Positions 9,550 through 18,764 of a stretch of DNA of 44,159 nt are shown here, in pieces; positions within the stretch are counted from its first letter, which is position 1, and each line of letters opens with the position of its first letter. Origin of the DNA: Pseudomonadota bacterium (GTDB taxonomy: Bacteria; Pseudomonadota; Gammaproteobacteria; Burkholderiales; Burkholderiaceae_C). The notes beneath the pieces are model-generated. The model ran no database searches. It was not told the origin of the DNA and worked only from the letters and a program-made list of their open reading frames with translations. The position numbers were made by a program, and so were the translations under genes. The DNA lies in the NCBI GenBank assembly GCA_018241185.1, contig JAFEEH010000164.1, positions 1-44,159 of the forward strand, in the 5' to 3' direction.

Positions 9550-10188
9550 ATGCCTCGCTACAACGCTCCATTCGAGATCCATGTGCACGGCGACGTGCCC
9601 CTGCGCTCGGACGTCACCTACGACCAGATCCAGGAAGCACTCAAGCCGCTGTGGACCTACGCCGGGGCCAAATCGCTCGCGGATGGCGCCACGAGTTCCT
9701 ACGAAGAGGAGCCGGGCATCCGCTACGAGCAGAAGGACAGCATGCTGCAGATCTGCTGGACCGTCGCCGGCGACGAGGACTTCCGCCAGGCGCTCGATGA
9801 GATGTGCATGGGCGTCAACGAACTGGCGGAGCAGGGCGCGGCCATCGAAGTCACCTTCTACGACACCGAGTTCGACGAAGAGGAGGACGGCGACCCCGAA
9901 GAGGAGTCGCGCGACGACTTCGTGATGCTCTTCGTCGGCCCCAACCCGGCCGCGATCATGCAGGTGCAACGCGACCTGCTGGTCGAGGACGTGGTCAACC
10001 TCATGGAACGCCACTTCGACGGCGCCGAGCTCGGCGGCGTCGTGGCCGAGATCGACAAACTGTTCAGCGACCGCTTCGATGCGCTCGTGAATTCGCTCGA
10101 GATCGGCAAGCGCCCGCGCGGTGGCGGCACGGGCGGCCCCGGTACGGGCGGCCACGGCGGCGGCCGCCGGCCGCGCCACCTGCACTGA
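9550..10188 (+). CDS. conserved acidic protein of unknown function
   Basis: 212 residues, cytosolic by appearance, with no signal peptide or membrane segment. The ATG has AAGGGAG upstream. The body is acidic, with a dense run of Asp/Glu near residues 115-130 (FDEEEDGD and PEEESRDD). The C-terminal 35 residues switch to a Gly/Arg/His-rich tail (RPRGGGTGG, GGHGGGRRPRHLH) that could bind nucleic acid or metal. I do not recognise a named family with certainty. It follows tRNA-Leu by 26 bases and ends before a clear terminator, so it is a single-gene unit or shares the tRNA transcript. Confidence 0.8.
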   Translation: MPRYNAPFEIHVHGDVPLRSDVTYDQIQEALKPLWTYAGAKSLADGATSSYEEEPGIRYEQKDSMLQICWTVAGDEDFRQALDEMCMGVNELAEQGAAIEVTFYDTEFDEEEDGDPEEESRDDFVMLFVGPNPAAIMQVQRDLLVEDVVNLMERHFDGAELGGVVAEIDKLFSDRFDALVNSLEIGKRPRGGGTGGPGTGGHGGGRRPRHLH

Positions 10189-10223
10189 TCCGGCGGCGCA
10201 CCCTCCCGGCCGCCACACCACAC

Positions 10224-10250
10224 AGGCCCGCTTCGGCGGGCCTTGTCTTT
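10224..10250 (+). terminator. intrinsic terminator
   Basis: AGGCCCGC-TTCG-GCGGGCCTT, a tetraloop hairpin followed by TGTCTTT, sits 36 bases after the stop of the acidic protein. Confidence 0.8.
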
Positions 10251-10308
10251 GGCGGCGCGGTCATGGTGCTCCGCTATGCTCGCGCCGTCATCCCTGCGAG
10301 GAGTGCGT

Positions 10309-11625
10309 GTGGCTTTGTTTCCCTCATCGGTCCTGCAGCCGGGTGTTCGCAAGCGCGAAGTCTTTGGCTGGGCGATGTACGACTTCGCGAACTCGGGCTA
10401 CACGACAGTGGTGATCACGGCTGTGTTCGCTGCGTACTTCGTCGGAGGCATTGCCAAGGGAGCGCCCTGGGCCACCTTCGCCTGGACGCTCGCGCTGAGC
10501 ATCTCCTACGGCCTCGTGATGGTCACGATGCCAGCCATCGGCGCCTGGGCCGACCGCCGCGCGGCCAAGAAGCGTGTATTGGTGGTGGCCACGGCCGGCT
10601 GCGTGCTGGCCACGGCCGCGCTGGCGCTCACGCCGCACCTTGCCTCGGGCAGCGCGCCGCTCGCGGGCATCGCGTTCGCGATGGCGCTGGTCGTCGTGTC
10701 CAACACCTTCTATTCGTACGGCGAATCGCTGACGGGCGCCTTTCTGCCGGAACTCGCGACCGCCGAGGGCATGGGCAAGGTGAGCGGCTGGGGCTGGGCC
10801 TTCGGCTACGTGGGCGGGATGCTGACCCTCGGCATCTGTTTGGCCTACGTGCTGTGGGCGCAGTCGCGTGGCCTCCCGGCTTCGCACTTCGTGCCCGTCA
10901 CGATGCTCGTCACGGCGGCCATGTATGGGCTGGCGGCATGCGTGACCTTCGCGCTGCTGCCCGAGCGGTCGGCGCCGCAGGCGGGCCGTCCGGGCGGGGC
11001 CATGCGGCAACTGCTGCACACCCTGCGCGAGGCGCGCCGCTATCGCGACTTCATGTGGCTGCTGGCTTGTACCGTCTGCTACCAGGGCGGCGTGGCGGTT
11101 GCGATCACGCTGGCGGCGATCTATGCCGAACAGGTGATCGGCTTCGTGCCGCACGAGACGATGGTGCTGATCTTCGTGCTCAACCTGGCGGCGGCTGCCG
11201 GTGCCTTCGGCTTCGGCTATGTGCAGGATCGCGTCGGCCACCGCCTGTCGCTCGGCGCCGCGCTGGTGGCCTGGGTGGTGGTGTGCATCGTGGCGGCAGC
11301 GGCCACCACCAAGGGCGGTTTCTGGATCGCGGCGGCGATCGCCGGCCTGGCGATGGGATCGAGCCAGTCCGCCGGCCGTGCGATGACCGGCGTGCTCGCA
11401 CCACCGACGCAACTGGCCGAGTTCTTCGGCCTGTGGACCTTCGCCACGCGCCTGGCCAGCATCGTGGGACCGCTGTCCTATGGCGCGATCACGTGGGCCA
11501 GCGGCGGCAACCAGCGGGTGGCGATCATGGCGACGGCCGGCCTGTTCGTGGCCGGCCTGGCGTTGCTGGCGCCGATCGACATGCGGCGCGGCCGCATGGC
11601 GGCGTTGCAGGGCGCCGATCGCTGA
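10309..11625 (+). CDS. MFS transporter, UMF1/Atg22-like
   Basis: Integral inner-membrane transporter of 438 residues with about 12 hydrophobic segments. The N-terminal motif EVFGWAMYDFANSGYTT is typical of the UMF1 branch of the major facilitator superfamily (Atg22-like, vacuolar/amino-acid effluxer relatives), and the inter-segment motif GAWADRRAAKKR matches the MFS loop 2-3 motif. The GTG at 10309 is chosen because GAGGAG lies five bases upstream; the upstream in-frame ATG lacks an RBS. The substrate is unknown. It is convergent with the next gene, the two stop codons being one base apart, so no separate terminator fits between them. Confidence 0.9.
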   Translation: MALFPSSVLQPGVRKREVFGWAMYDFANSGYTTVVITAVFAAYFVGGIAKGAPWATFAWTLALSISYGLVMVTMPAIGAWADRRAAKKRVLVVATAGCVLATAALALTPHLASGSAPLAGIAFAMALVVVSNTFYSYGESLTGAFLPELATAEGMGKVSGWGWAFGYVGGMLTLGICLAYVLWAQSRGLPASHFVPVTMLVTAAMYGLAACVTFALLPERSAPQAGRPGGAMRQLLHTLREARRYRDFMWLLACTVCYQGGVAVAITLAAIYAEQVIGFVPHETMVLIFVLNLAAAAGAFGFGYVQDRVGHRLSLGAALVAWVVVCIVAAAATTKGGFWIAAAIAGLAMGSSQSAGRAMTGVLAPPTQLAEFFGLWTFATRLASIVGPLSYGAITWASGGNQRVAIMATAGLFVAGLALLAPIDMRRGRMAALQGADR

Positions 11626-11626
11626 C

Positions 11627-12403
11627 TCAAGGCGCCCGCAGCGACTTCGGCACGCGGTAGCGTTCGCCGTCGTAGTGCAGGACCTCGGTGCTGTAGCGTG
11701 GGGGCAGGGCGCGTTCGTGGCACTCGCCGTCTTCCTGCAGCTGCGAGCGGCTCTGCGTGAGGCTGCGCGCGAGCGTCAGGTCGGCATAGACGTCGGTGTG
11801 CGCCTTGCCGACCGACAGCATGGTCCGCAACTGCTCGAAGCGGCCGTTGCAGCGCATGTCCCATTCGCCACCATCGCGTTCGACCTCGACCTCGCCGAGC
11901 ACCTCACGCAGCCGGCTGCCTCGCGGAACATACAGGCGCAGCGTCTCGCTGGACAGGGGGTTGGTGCGAGAGTCACTGGCGTAGCGCACCCGAAGGCCGA
12001 AGGCGCGCGCCTCGGGTGAGAGCACATAGCGCCCGGTGTCGATGCGGATGTCCTGGATGCGGATCACGTCCTCCTCCAGGGCCTCGGGCTGGAAGAGCCG
12101 GGCCAGCACGGTGTCGCGCTCGGTGTTGCCGTTGTCGGGACGCTGGATCACCAGCACCTCGAGATCGAGGACCTTGCCGTGCGCCGTGCCCGCGCCGTTG
12201 ACGAGCGGCAGCACGACGATGCTGCGTCCCGGATAGGCCGGCCACGGCTTGCAGGCCGCGAGCGATTCGTCGAGCTTGCGCTTGGGGTACAGCTTGGCGT
12301 GCATGCGTTCGGCCAGGCCGCTTTCGCAAGCCGCCTGTGCGCCGGTGCCGGCCAGGGCCGCCAGGGCGAAAACGAGAAGGCAGGGAAGAAGCCGGATGCG
12401 CAT
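11627..12403 (-). CDS. secreted/periplasmic protein of unknown function
   Basis: 258 residues with a clear Sec signal peptide: basic MRIR, a hydrophobic stretch LLVFALAALAG, and a likely cleavage after AQA at residue 24. The mature part is polar with several cysteines (26, 51, and in DMRCNG and GECHE) that could form disulphides in the periplasm. No catalytic motif is recognisable. It starts 21 bases after the murI stop on the same strand, so it is probably the last gene of a fumarase-murI operon. Confidence 0.78.
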   Translation of the reverse strand: MRIRLLPCLLVFALAALAGTGAQAACESGLAERMHAKLYPKRKLDESLAACKPWPAYPGRSIVVLPLVNGAGTAHGKVLDLEVLVIQRPDNGNTERDTVLARLFQPEALEEDVIRIQDIRIDTGRYVLSPEARAFGLRVRYASDSRTNPLSSETLRLYVPRGSRLREVLGEVEVERDGGEWDMRCNGRFEQLRTMLSVGKAHTDVYADLTLARSLTQSRSQLQEDGECHERALPPRYSTEVLHYDGERYRVPKSLRAP

Positions 12404-12424
12404 CCGGCGATTGTCGGCGCGCGC

Positions 12425-13318
12425 TTAAGGGCCGGCGACGGCGGCGCCGGCAGGCAGTGGCGCCGAAGCGGAAACTTTCGGCAAAGCTGCCGGCAATGGT
12501 GTGAGCCAGCGCACCGTCGCTGCCTTCAGGGGCGCCAGGTCGGCGCTGCTGCGCAAGGTCAGGCCGGGCGAGGACTCGGGCGCATCGGCCAGCAGGCCTT
12601 GCGTGGCCAGCACCCGGCGGGTGTGCAGCGCGACCGGCACGCCGGTGTCGATGAAGCGCACGCCCGCAGGCGCCTGCGCACGGAGCAGCGTCTCGGCGAA
12701 GGGGTAGTGTGTGCAGCCCAGCACCACCGTGTCCACCTCGCCAACTTGCAAGCCAAATGGGCCTGCAGCGCCCATGTAGCCTGCGCAGAGCGCTCCTGTT
12801 TTGATAGCGTCATCGCGCTCGATGGCATCGGCCAGGCCATCGCAGGGCACGAGGCGGAACCGGGCCTGGCCGGCCAGTGAGTCGTGCAGGCGCCGGAATT
12901 TGTCGCTGGCCAGCGTGCCTTGCGTGGCCAGCACGGCGATGTGGCCGGTGCGGCTGGCCGCCACCGCAGGCTTGAGCGCAGGCTCGATCCCGATGACCGG
13001 CATCGTCGGCCACTGCGCGCGCAGCAGGTGCACGGCCGCAGCCGTCGCGGTGTTGCAGGCCACCACCAGGGCCTTGATGCGGTGCGTGCGGATCAACGCC
13101 TGGGCCACGGCGAACGAGCGTTCGATCACGTACGCGTCGCCGCGCTCGCCGTAGGGCGCATGGGCCGTGTCGGCAAAGTAGACGAAATGCTCGTGCGGCA
13201 GTTCAGCCTGCAGCGCCCGCAGCACGCTGAGGCCGCCGACGCCGCTGTCGAACACGCCGATCGGGCGGGCTGCGCTCGCTGCACGGCGGACCGCGCCGTC
13301 GGAAGTTGCAGCGGACAC
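12425..13318 (-). CDS. murI: glutamate racemase, with repeat-derived insertion
   Basis: Cytosolic enzyme converting L-glutamate to D-glutamate for peptidoglycan. The start is taken as the GTG at 13318, 11 bases after the fumarase stop (297 residues); longer versions would overlap the fumarase gene. GVFDSGVGGLSVL is at 21-33. The two catalytic cysteines are present, Cys88 in VVACNTA and Cys202 in VLGCTHYP, so the protein should be active. Residues 171-192 (starting AIKTGALC, ending PFGLQV) are encoded by a copy of the dispersed repeat at 12745-12808, in frame and without a stop. The last 40 residues are Ala/Pro-rich and weakly conserved. Confidence 0.95.
   Translation of the reverse strand: MSAATSDGAVRRAASAARPIGVFDSGVGGLSVLRALQAELPHEHFVYFADTAHAPYGERGDAYVIERSFAVAQALIRTHRIKALVVACNTATAAAVHLLRAQWPTMPVIGIEPALKPAVAASRTGHIAVLATQGTLASDKFRRLHDSLAGQARFRLVPCDGLADAIERDDAIKTGALCAGYMGAAGPFGLQVGEVDTVVLGCTHYPFAETLLRAQAPAGVRFIDTGVPVALHTRRVLATQGLLADAPESSPGLTLRSSADLAPLKAATVRWLTPLPAALPKVSASAPLPAGAAVAGP
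12745..12808 (-). repeat. dispersed ~64-base repeat, copy inside murI
   Basis: Read on the minus strand it begins GCTATCAAAACAGGAGC and ends GGCCCATTTGGCTTGCAAGT, the same order of blocks as the copies at 26882 and 34879. It lies wholly within the murI reading frame and is translated. Confidence 0.85.
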
Positions 13319-13329
13319 GTCCCGCAGGC

Positions 13330-14880
13330 TCAAGCCGTTTCCAGAGCGATGCCCTTGAACTCGCCGCTGGCGATGCGCTTGCTCCACTCGGCCGGGCCGG
13401 TGATGTGCGCGCTGGTGCCGCCGGCGTCCACGGCCACCGTCACGGGCATGTCGACCACGTCGAACTCGTAGATCGCTTCCATGCCCAAATCCTCGAAGCC
13501 CACCACTTTGGCGGTCTTGATGGCCTTGCTGACCAGGTAGGCGGCGCCGCCCACGGCCATCAGGTAGGCCGACTTGTGCTTCTTGATCGCCTCGATGGCG
13601 ACCGGGCCGCGCTCGGCCTTGCCGATCATCGCGATGAGGCCGGTCTGCGCCAGCATCATCTCGGTGAAGCCGTCCATGCGCGTGGCGGTGGTCGGGCCGG
13701 CGGGGCCGACGGCCTCGTCCTTCACCGGGTCGACCGGGCCGACGTAGTAGATGACGCGGTTGGTGAAGTCCACAGGCAGCTTCTCGCCCTTGGCCAGCAT
13801 GCCCTGGATGCGCTTGTGGGCGGCGTCGCGGCCGGTGAGCATCTTGCCGTTGAGCAGCAGCGTGTCGCCCGGCTTCCAGCTCGCCACTTCAGCGGCCGTG
13901 AGCTTGTCGAGATCGACGCGCTTGCTCTTGTTGTAGTCGGGCGCCCAGTCGATCTTCGGCCACAGGTCGAGCGAGGGCGCCTCCAGGTACACCGGGCCCG
14001 AACCGTCGAGCACGAAGTGCGCATGGCGGGTCGCCGCGCAATTCGGGATCATCGCCACCGGCTTGCTCGCCGCGTGCGTGGGGTACATCTTGATCTTGAC
14101 GTCGAGCACGGTCGACAGGCCGCCCAGGCCCTGCGCGCCGATGCCCAGTGCGTTGACCTTCTCGTACAGCTCCAGGCGCAGCTCCTCGACCTTCGTCAGT
14201 GGCTCCTTGCGGGCGGCCTTGGCCTGCAGCTCGTGCATGTCGAGGTCGTCCATCAGGCTTTCCTTGGCCATCAACGCGGCCTTCTCGGCCGTGCCGCCGA
14301 TGCCGATGCCCAGCATGCCGGGCGGGCACCAGCCGGCGCCCATCGTGGGCACGGTCTTGAGCACCCAGTCGACCACGCTGTCGCCCGGGTTGAGCATGAC
14401 CATCTTGCTCTTGTTCTCGCTGCCGCCGCCCTTGGCAGCCACGGTCACTTCGACCGTGTTGCCCGGCACGATCTCCGTGAAGATCACCGCGGGCGTGTTG
14501 TCCTTGGTGTTCTTGCGTTCGAACTGCGGGTCGGCCACGACCGAAGCGCGCAGCGTGTTGTCGGGGTGGTTGTAGCCGCGGCGCACGCCTTCGTTGATCG
14601 CGTCGTCCAGGCTGCCGGTGAAGCCACCCCAGCGAACGTCCATGCCCACCTTGAGGAAGACGTTGACGATGCCCGTGTCCTGGCAGATCGGCCGCTGGCC
14701 GGTCGCGCTCATCTTGCTGTTGGTGAGGATCTGCGCCATCGCGTCCTTGGCCGCCGGGCTCTGCTCGCGCTCGTAGGCCTTGGCCAGGTGGGCGATGTAG
14801 TCGGTCGGGTGGTAGTAGCTGATGTACTGGAGCGCGGCCGCTATCGATTCGATGAGGTCCGTCTGCTGGATCGTGGTCAT
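13330..14880 (-). CDS. fumarate hydratase class I (iron-sulfur)
   Basis: TCA-cycle enzyme interconverting fumarate and malate, using an oxygen-sensitive [4Fe-4S] cluster. The ATG at 14880 (MTTIQQTDL) gives 516 residues; an upstream in-frame start would add a Ser-rich stretch not seen in the family. Likely cluster ligands are Cys66 (ICQDTG), Cys185 (GWCPPG) and Cys281 (NCAATRH), spaced much as in E. coli FumA. The start has no strong Shine-Dalgarno. murI follows 11 bases downstream, so the two are likely co-transcribed. A second, iron-free fumarase (fumC) lies 2.3 kb away. Confidence 0.96.
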   Translation of the reverse strand: MTTIQQTDLIESIAAALQYISYYHPTDYIAHLAKAYEREQSPAAKDAMAQILTNSKMSATGQRPICQDTGIVNVFLKVGMDVRWGGFTGSLDDAINEGVRRGYNHPDNTLRASVVADPQFERKNTKDNTPAVIFTEIVPGNTVEVTVAAKGGGSENKSKMVMLNPGDSVVDWVLKTVPTMGAGWCPPGMLGIGIGGTAEKAALMAKESLMDDLDMHELQAKAARKEPLTKVEELRLELYEKVNALGIGAQGLGGLSTVLDVKIKMYPTHAASKPVAMIPNCAATRHAHFVLDGSGPVYLEAPSLDLWPKIDWAPDYNKSKRVDLDKLTAAEVASWKPGDTLLLNGKMLTGRDAAHKRIQGMLAKGEKLPVDFTNRVIYYVGPVDPVKDEAVGPAGPTTATRMDGFTEMMLAQTGLIAMIGKAERGPVAIEAIKKHKSAYLMAVGGAAYLVSKAIKTAKVVGFEDLGMEAIYEFDVVDMPVTVAVDAGGTSAHITGPAEWSKRIASGEFKGIALETA

Positions 14881-15001
14881 TGGGGGGGTTGTCGAGGAGG
14901 AGGAGCGAAGGCGATTATCGCAAGAGGACACTCGGGCTGTGGCGAAGGACGGCAGCGCCCACCCGCCTGCAGGGCGGTTCCGGGCTGCCTGCCCAGCTTC
15001 C

Positions 15002-15007
15002 TAGAAT
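15002..15007 (+). promoter_or_regulatory. putative -10 element of the acyltransferase gene
   Basis: TAGAAT at 15002-15007 lies 67 bases upstream of the ATG, with TTCCGG about 18 bases before it as a poor -35. The leader contains a small GGCGC/GCGCC hairpin with a T-rich loop. This is a motif match only. Confidence 0.35.
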
Positions 15008-15074
15008 CGCGCCGAAGGGAGGCAGGCCAGGCTGGCGCGGTTTTTGCGCCCACCCGACCTCCCAGGGAGTCCTG

Positions 15075-17135
15075 ATGTCCGAGAAAACCTACTACGCCCC
15101 GTACATCGACGGGCTGCGGGCGATGGCCGTCCTGAGCGTCATCGTCTATCACCTGCACGCCGGCTGGTTGCCGGGCGGCTTTGCGGGGGTGGACGTCTTC
15201 TTCGTCATCTCCGGCTTCGTGGTCAGCGCATCCGTGCACCGGATGCAGCCGGCAGGGGTGCTGCCCTTCATGGCGTACTTCTATGCCCGACGCGTCACGC
15301 GCATCGTCCCGGCGTTGTTCGTCTGCCTGGTGGCGACGGCCCTGGCTGCCACGCTGTTCGTTCCCAACGACTATCTGAGCCTGCCGAACCAGCGCACGGG
15401 CATGGCGGCGTTCTTCGGCCTGTCGAACTTCATTCTGGCGCGCAGTTCGGACGGCTACTTCGCACCCATCACTGAACTCAATCCCTACACCCACACCTGG
15501 TCGCTGGGCGTGGAAGAGCAGTTCTACTTCCTGTTTCCGCTGGCCTTCTTCGGCTGGCTGGCCGGACGACGTCGTGCCGCCGTTGCGCTCTTCGCCGCCG
15601 GCATGATCGTGTCCCTTGCGATCAGCATGTGGCTGGCCCATGCCAACCCGATCCACGCGTTCTACATGATCTGGAGCCGTTTCTGGGAGCTGGCGGCGGG
15701 GGTGCTGCTGTTCCAGTGCATGAAGCTGCGGGGCCACTCGTTCGAGCGACCCAGTGCGCCGAGCCGCTGGGCCAACCTCGGCGGCCTGGCCTCGATCGGG
15801 GTGCTCTTCGCCGGCCTCTGGCTGGCCGACGCAGCCCATGCGCCCATGCCTGCTTCGTTGCTGCCGGTGCTCGGCACGGTCGGTGCGCTGGGGTTCCTGC
15901 ACGGGCGCAGTGGCGGCGTCGTCGAGGCCTGCCTCTCGCATCCCGCGATGCGCTTCGTAGGCAGGATCTCCTATTCGCTGTATCTGTGGCATTGGCCCGT
16001 CTTCGTTCTCTTTCGATGGACGGTGGGCCTGACCGCGCCGGCCAACCAGCTGATGGCCGTCGCGCTCACGCTTCTGCTGTCCATGCTGTCCTATCGCTTC
16101 GTCGAGACGCCCGCCCGGCGCTCCGGCGCCCGCCTGCCTCGTCTGGTCGCGATCGGCGCCGGCGCTGCGTTGGCCCTGACCGGCGTGTCGGCGATGCTGC
16201 TGTTCGACAAGTCGCAGTCCATCATTTCGTTGAGCACCGTTGCGCGCCATCCGCAGGACTGGTATGCCCACTGGGAAGACGTCAATGCCGAAGCGGGCGA
16301 TGACGAGTGCAGGGCGAAAGTGGAGCGTGATCTGATCGCCAAGGGCACACGTTGGCAGCTCTCACGCGGGGGTTGCCCGACCGCGACAACGGCCAGCCAC
16401 AAGCTGTATGTCGTCGGTGACTCGCACGCGCAGGCCTACATGCCCCTGATGGCGCGGTACACGAAGACGACGGGCGTCCCCGTAGAGCTGTTCACGCTCC
16501 CGGGCTGCGCGGTGGTGAGCACGCCGTTGGGCATCGAAAGGTCGGTCTGCACGCGCTTCCTCGACGCCGTCTCTGCCGAGCTGACGGCTTCATTGAAGCC
16601 GGGCGATGTCGTCTTCCTGCCCGGGCTGCGCCTGCCTCGCCTGACCGAACTGACCACGGATTTCGACGAGGCGCGGGTCCAGCGCGCCGTGTGGGGTGAC
16701 AAGGCCGTCCGCGACCGCGCGGCGTCGGAGGCGGCTGCGGCGCCCTTCCTGCGTCGTCTGTCGGACAAGGGCGCCATCATCGTGCTCGAGGCGCCCAAGC
16801 CGATTCTGAAGCTGCTGCCCTATCGCTGTTCGGACTGGTTCGACCGGTCCAACCCCTCCTGCGCGCCAGGGCCGCTGGTGGACCGTGCATACATCGAGAA
16901 GTTGCGCGAGCCGGTGATGCAATCCTTCGAGCGCCTCCAGGCCTCGAACCCAGCCATTCGCGTCTGGGATCCATTGCCAGTGCTGTGCCCGCAGGCCGCC
17001 TGCTCGGCCACCTCGGCCGAGGGCCAGCCGCTCTTCTTCGACAGCGATCACCTGAGCGGCCACGGGAACACCGTGCTCCTGCCCGACTTTGCCCGATTCC
17101 TCCAAGGTGTTTTCGGCGGCGCGCCGAAGGCTTAG
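15075..17135 (+). CDS. membrane O-acyltransferase with C-terminal SGNH domain (OafA-like)
   Basis: Inner-membrane enzyme that adds acyl (often acetyl) groups to surface polysaccharide or peptidoglycan. The ATG at 15075 has AGGGAG upstream; the product is 686 residues. The N-terminal acyltransferase-3 domain (about 8-370) starts [13 protein letters not shown] with the conserved His26 in VYHLH and [15 protein letters not shown], and has about ten hydrophobic segments. The C-terminal periplasmic SGNH domain shows GDSHAQAY with Ser450 and an Asp656-x-x-His659 pair in FDSDHLS. The acceptor glycan cannot be told. It stands alone between the two fumarase genes, without glycan-synthesis neighbours. 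Confidence 0.92.
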   Translation: MSEKTYYAPYIDGLRAMAVLSVIVYHLHAGWLPGGFAGVDVFFVISGFVVSASVHRMQPAGVLPFMAYFYARRVTRIVPALFVCLVATALAATLFVPNDYLSLPNQRTGMAAFFGLSNFILARSSDGYFAPITELNPYTHTWSLGVEEQFYFLFPLAFFGWLAGRRRAAVALFAAGMIVSLAISMWLAHANPIHAFYMIWSRFWELAAGVLLFQCMKLRGHSFERPSAPSRWANLGGLASIGVLFAGLWLADAAHAPMPASLLPVLGTVGALGFLHGRSGGVVEACLSHPAMRFVGRISYSLYLWHWPVFVLFRWTVGLTAPANQLMAVALTLLLSMLSYRFVETPARRSGARLPRLVAIGAGAALALTGVSAMLLFDKSQSIISLSTVARHPQDWYAHWEDVNAEAGDDECRAKVERDLIAKGTRWQLSRGGCPTATTASHKLYVVGDSHAQAYMPLMARYTKTTGVPVELFTLPGCAVVSTPLGIERSVCTRFLDAVSAELTASLKPGDVVFLPGLRLPRLTELTTDFDEARVQRAVWGDKAVRDRAASEAAAAPFLRRLSDKGAIIVLEAPKPILKLLPYRCSDWFDRSNPSCAPGPLVDRAYIEKLREPVMQSFERLQASNPAIRVWDPLPVLCPQAACSATSAEGQPLFFDSDHLSGHGNTVLLPDFARFLQGVFGGAPKA

Positions 17136-17218
17136 ACGGGGTTGTGGTCGATGGCCCGGTCGGGGGCGGGGTGGGTCGATACTGCCGGTCCTTCATCCAA
17201 CCATCGCACCCATCCGAC

Positions 17219-18610
17219 ATGAGCACCCGCACCGAGAAGGACACCTTCGGCCCCATCGAGGTCCCCGCCGACAAGCTGTGGGGCGCGCAGACGCAGCGCT
17301 CGCTGCAGAACTTCGACATCTCCGGCGAGCGCCAGTCGCGCGAGGTGATCCATGCGCTGGCGCTGGTCAAGCGCGCCTCGGCCGTGGTCAACCAGCAGCT
17401 GGGCCTGCAGGACGCGAAGAAGACCGACGCCATCGTCGCCGCCGCCGACGAGGTGCTGGCCGGCAAGCACGAGGGGGAGTTCCCGCTCGTCGTGTGGCAG
17501 ACCGGCTCGGGCACGCAGTCGAACATGAATGTCAACGAGGTGCTGGCCAACCGCGCGAGCGAACTGCTCGGCGGCGAGCGCGGCGAAGGGCGCCTGGTGC
17601 ACCCCAACGACGACGTGAACCGCAGCCAGTCCAGCAACGACGTCTTCCCCACCGCGATGCATGTGGCCGCCGTGCAGGGCCTCGTGCACAAGGTGCTTCC
17701 CGCCATCGCCAAGCTGCGCGCCACGCTGGCCAGGAAATCCGAGGATTTCATGGACATCGTGAAGATCGGCCGCACCCACCTGCAGGACGCCACGCCCCTC
17801 ACGCTGGGCCAGGAGATCTCAGGCTGGGTCGCGCAGCTCGACCAGAACGAGAAGCACGTGCGCGCCGCGCTGCCGCACCTGTGTGAACTCGCCCTGGGCG
17901 GCACGGCCGTGGGCACGGGCCTGAACGCGCCCAAGGGCTATGCCGAGGCCGTCGCGGCGGAGCTGGCGCGCCTGACGGGCCTGCCCTTCGTCACCGCGCC
18001 GAGCAAGTTCGAGGTGATGGCCGCCACCGACGCCTTCGTGCACGCGCACGGCGCGCTCAAGACGCTGGCCGCGAGCATGAACAAGATCGCCAACGACGTG
18101 CGCTGGCTGGCGAGCGGTCCGCGCAGCGGCATCGGCGAGCTGTCGATTCCCGAGAACGAGCCGGGCTCGTCGATCATGCCCGGCAAGGTCAACCCGACGC
18201 AGAGCGAGGCCGTGACCATGCTCGCCGCGCAGGTGATGGGCAACGACGTCGCCATCAACATCGGCGGCATGAGCGGCAACTTCGAGCTCAACGTGTTCCG
18301 GCCGATGGTGGCCCACAACTTTCTGCAGAGCGTGCGGCTGCTGGCCGACGGCATGGTGAGCTTCAACGACCACTGCGCCGTGGGCATCGAGCCCAACCGC
18401 GACCGGATCGCCGAACTGGTGAGCCGCTCGCTGATGCTGGTGACGGCGCTGAACACGCACATCGGCTACGACAAGGCCGCCTATATCGCCAAGAAGGCGC
18501 ACAAGGAAGGCACCAGCCTGCGCGAGGCAGCGGTTGCGTCGGGGCACCTCACGGGGGAGCAGTTCGATGCGTGGGTGGTGCCGGAAAAGATGACTGGCCG
18601 AGAAAAGTAA
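17219..18610 (+). CDS. fumC: fumarate hydratase class II
   Basis: Iron-free, oxygen-stable fumarase of the aspartase/fumarase superfamily. The start at 17219 ([12 protein letters not shown]) gives 463 residues, the normal length. The signature [13 protein letters not shown] begins at residue 316, with catalytic Ser318. [10 protein letters not shown] and the histidine segment [11 protein letters not shown] are present. It is not in an operon with the minus-strand class I enzyme and so can be regulated separately; in other proteobacteria class II forms are used under oxidative or iron stress. Confidence 0.98.
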   Translation: MSTRTEKDTFGPIEVPADKLWGAQTQRSLQNFDISGERQSREVIHALALVKRASAVVNQQLGLQDAKKTDAIVAAADEVLAGKHEGEFPLVVWQTGSGTQSNMNVNEVLANRASELLGGERGEGRLVHPNDDVNRSQSSNDVFPTAMHVAAVQGLVHKVLPAIAKLRATLARKSEDFMDIVKIGRTHLQDATPLTLGQEISGWVAQLDQNEKHVRAALPHLCELALGGTAVGTGLNAPKGYAEAVAAELARLTGLPFVTAPSKFEVMAATDAFVHAHGALKTLAASMNKIANDVRWLASGPRSGIGELSIPENEPGSSIMPGKVNPTQSEAVTMLAAQVMGNDVAINIGGMSGNFELNVFRPMVAHNFLQSVRLLADGMVSFNDHCAVGIEPNRDRIAELVSRSLMLVTALNTHIGYDKAAYIAKKAHKEGTSLREAAVASGHLTGEQFDAWVVPEKMTGREK

Positions 18611-18637
18611 CGCATCCCCCATGCCGCTGTCGCGGCT

Positions 18638-18716
18638 CCCCCTTCTGCTGCGCGAAGGGGGCGCACCCAGCGGCCCGGCAAAGCCGGTTCCGCGGGTGCC
18701 CTGGGGACTTCGCCCC
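18638..18716 (+). repeat. three adjacent GC-rich hairpins downstream of fumC
   Basis: The stems are CCCCCTTC/GAAGGGGG (18638-18645 with 18654-18661), GCACCC/GGGTGC enclosing CCGGC/GCCGG (18663-18699), and GGGG-a-CTTC-g-CCCC (18703-18716). No T-tract follows. It may serve as the 3' boundary of both fumC and the convergent ParB-like gene. It resembles the clpP-upstream element in composition but not in exact sequence. Confidence 0.5.
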
Positions 18717-18764
18717 GCTTGTCGAACTTTCCGGCCAAGGCTGGGCGGCGGTGTCCCGGCCGTC

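Noticed and set aside
13306-15075. 589-residue plus-strand frame opposite class I fumarase
   Set aside because: Shadow of a well-supported iron-sulfur fumarase gene; no motifs.
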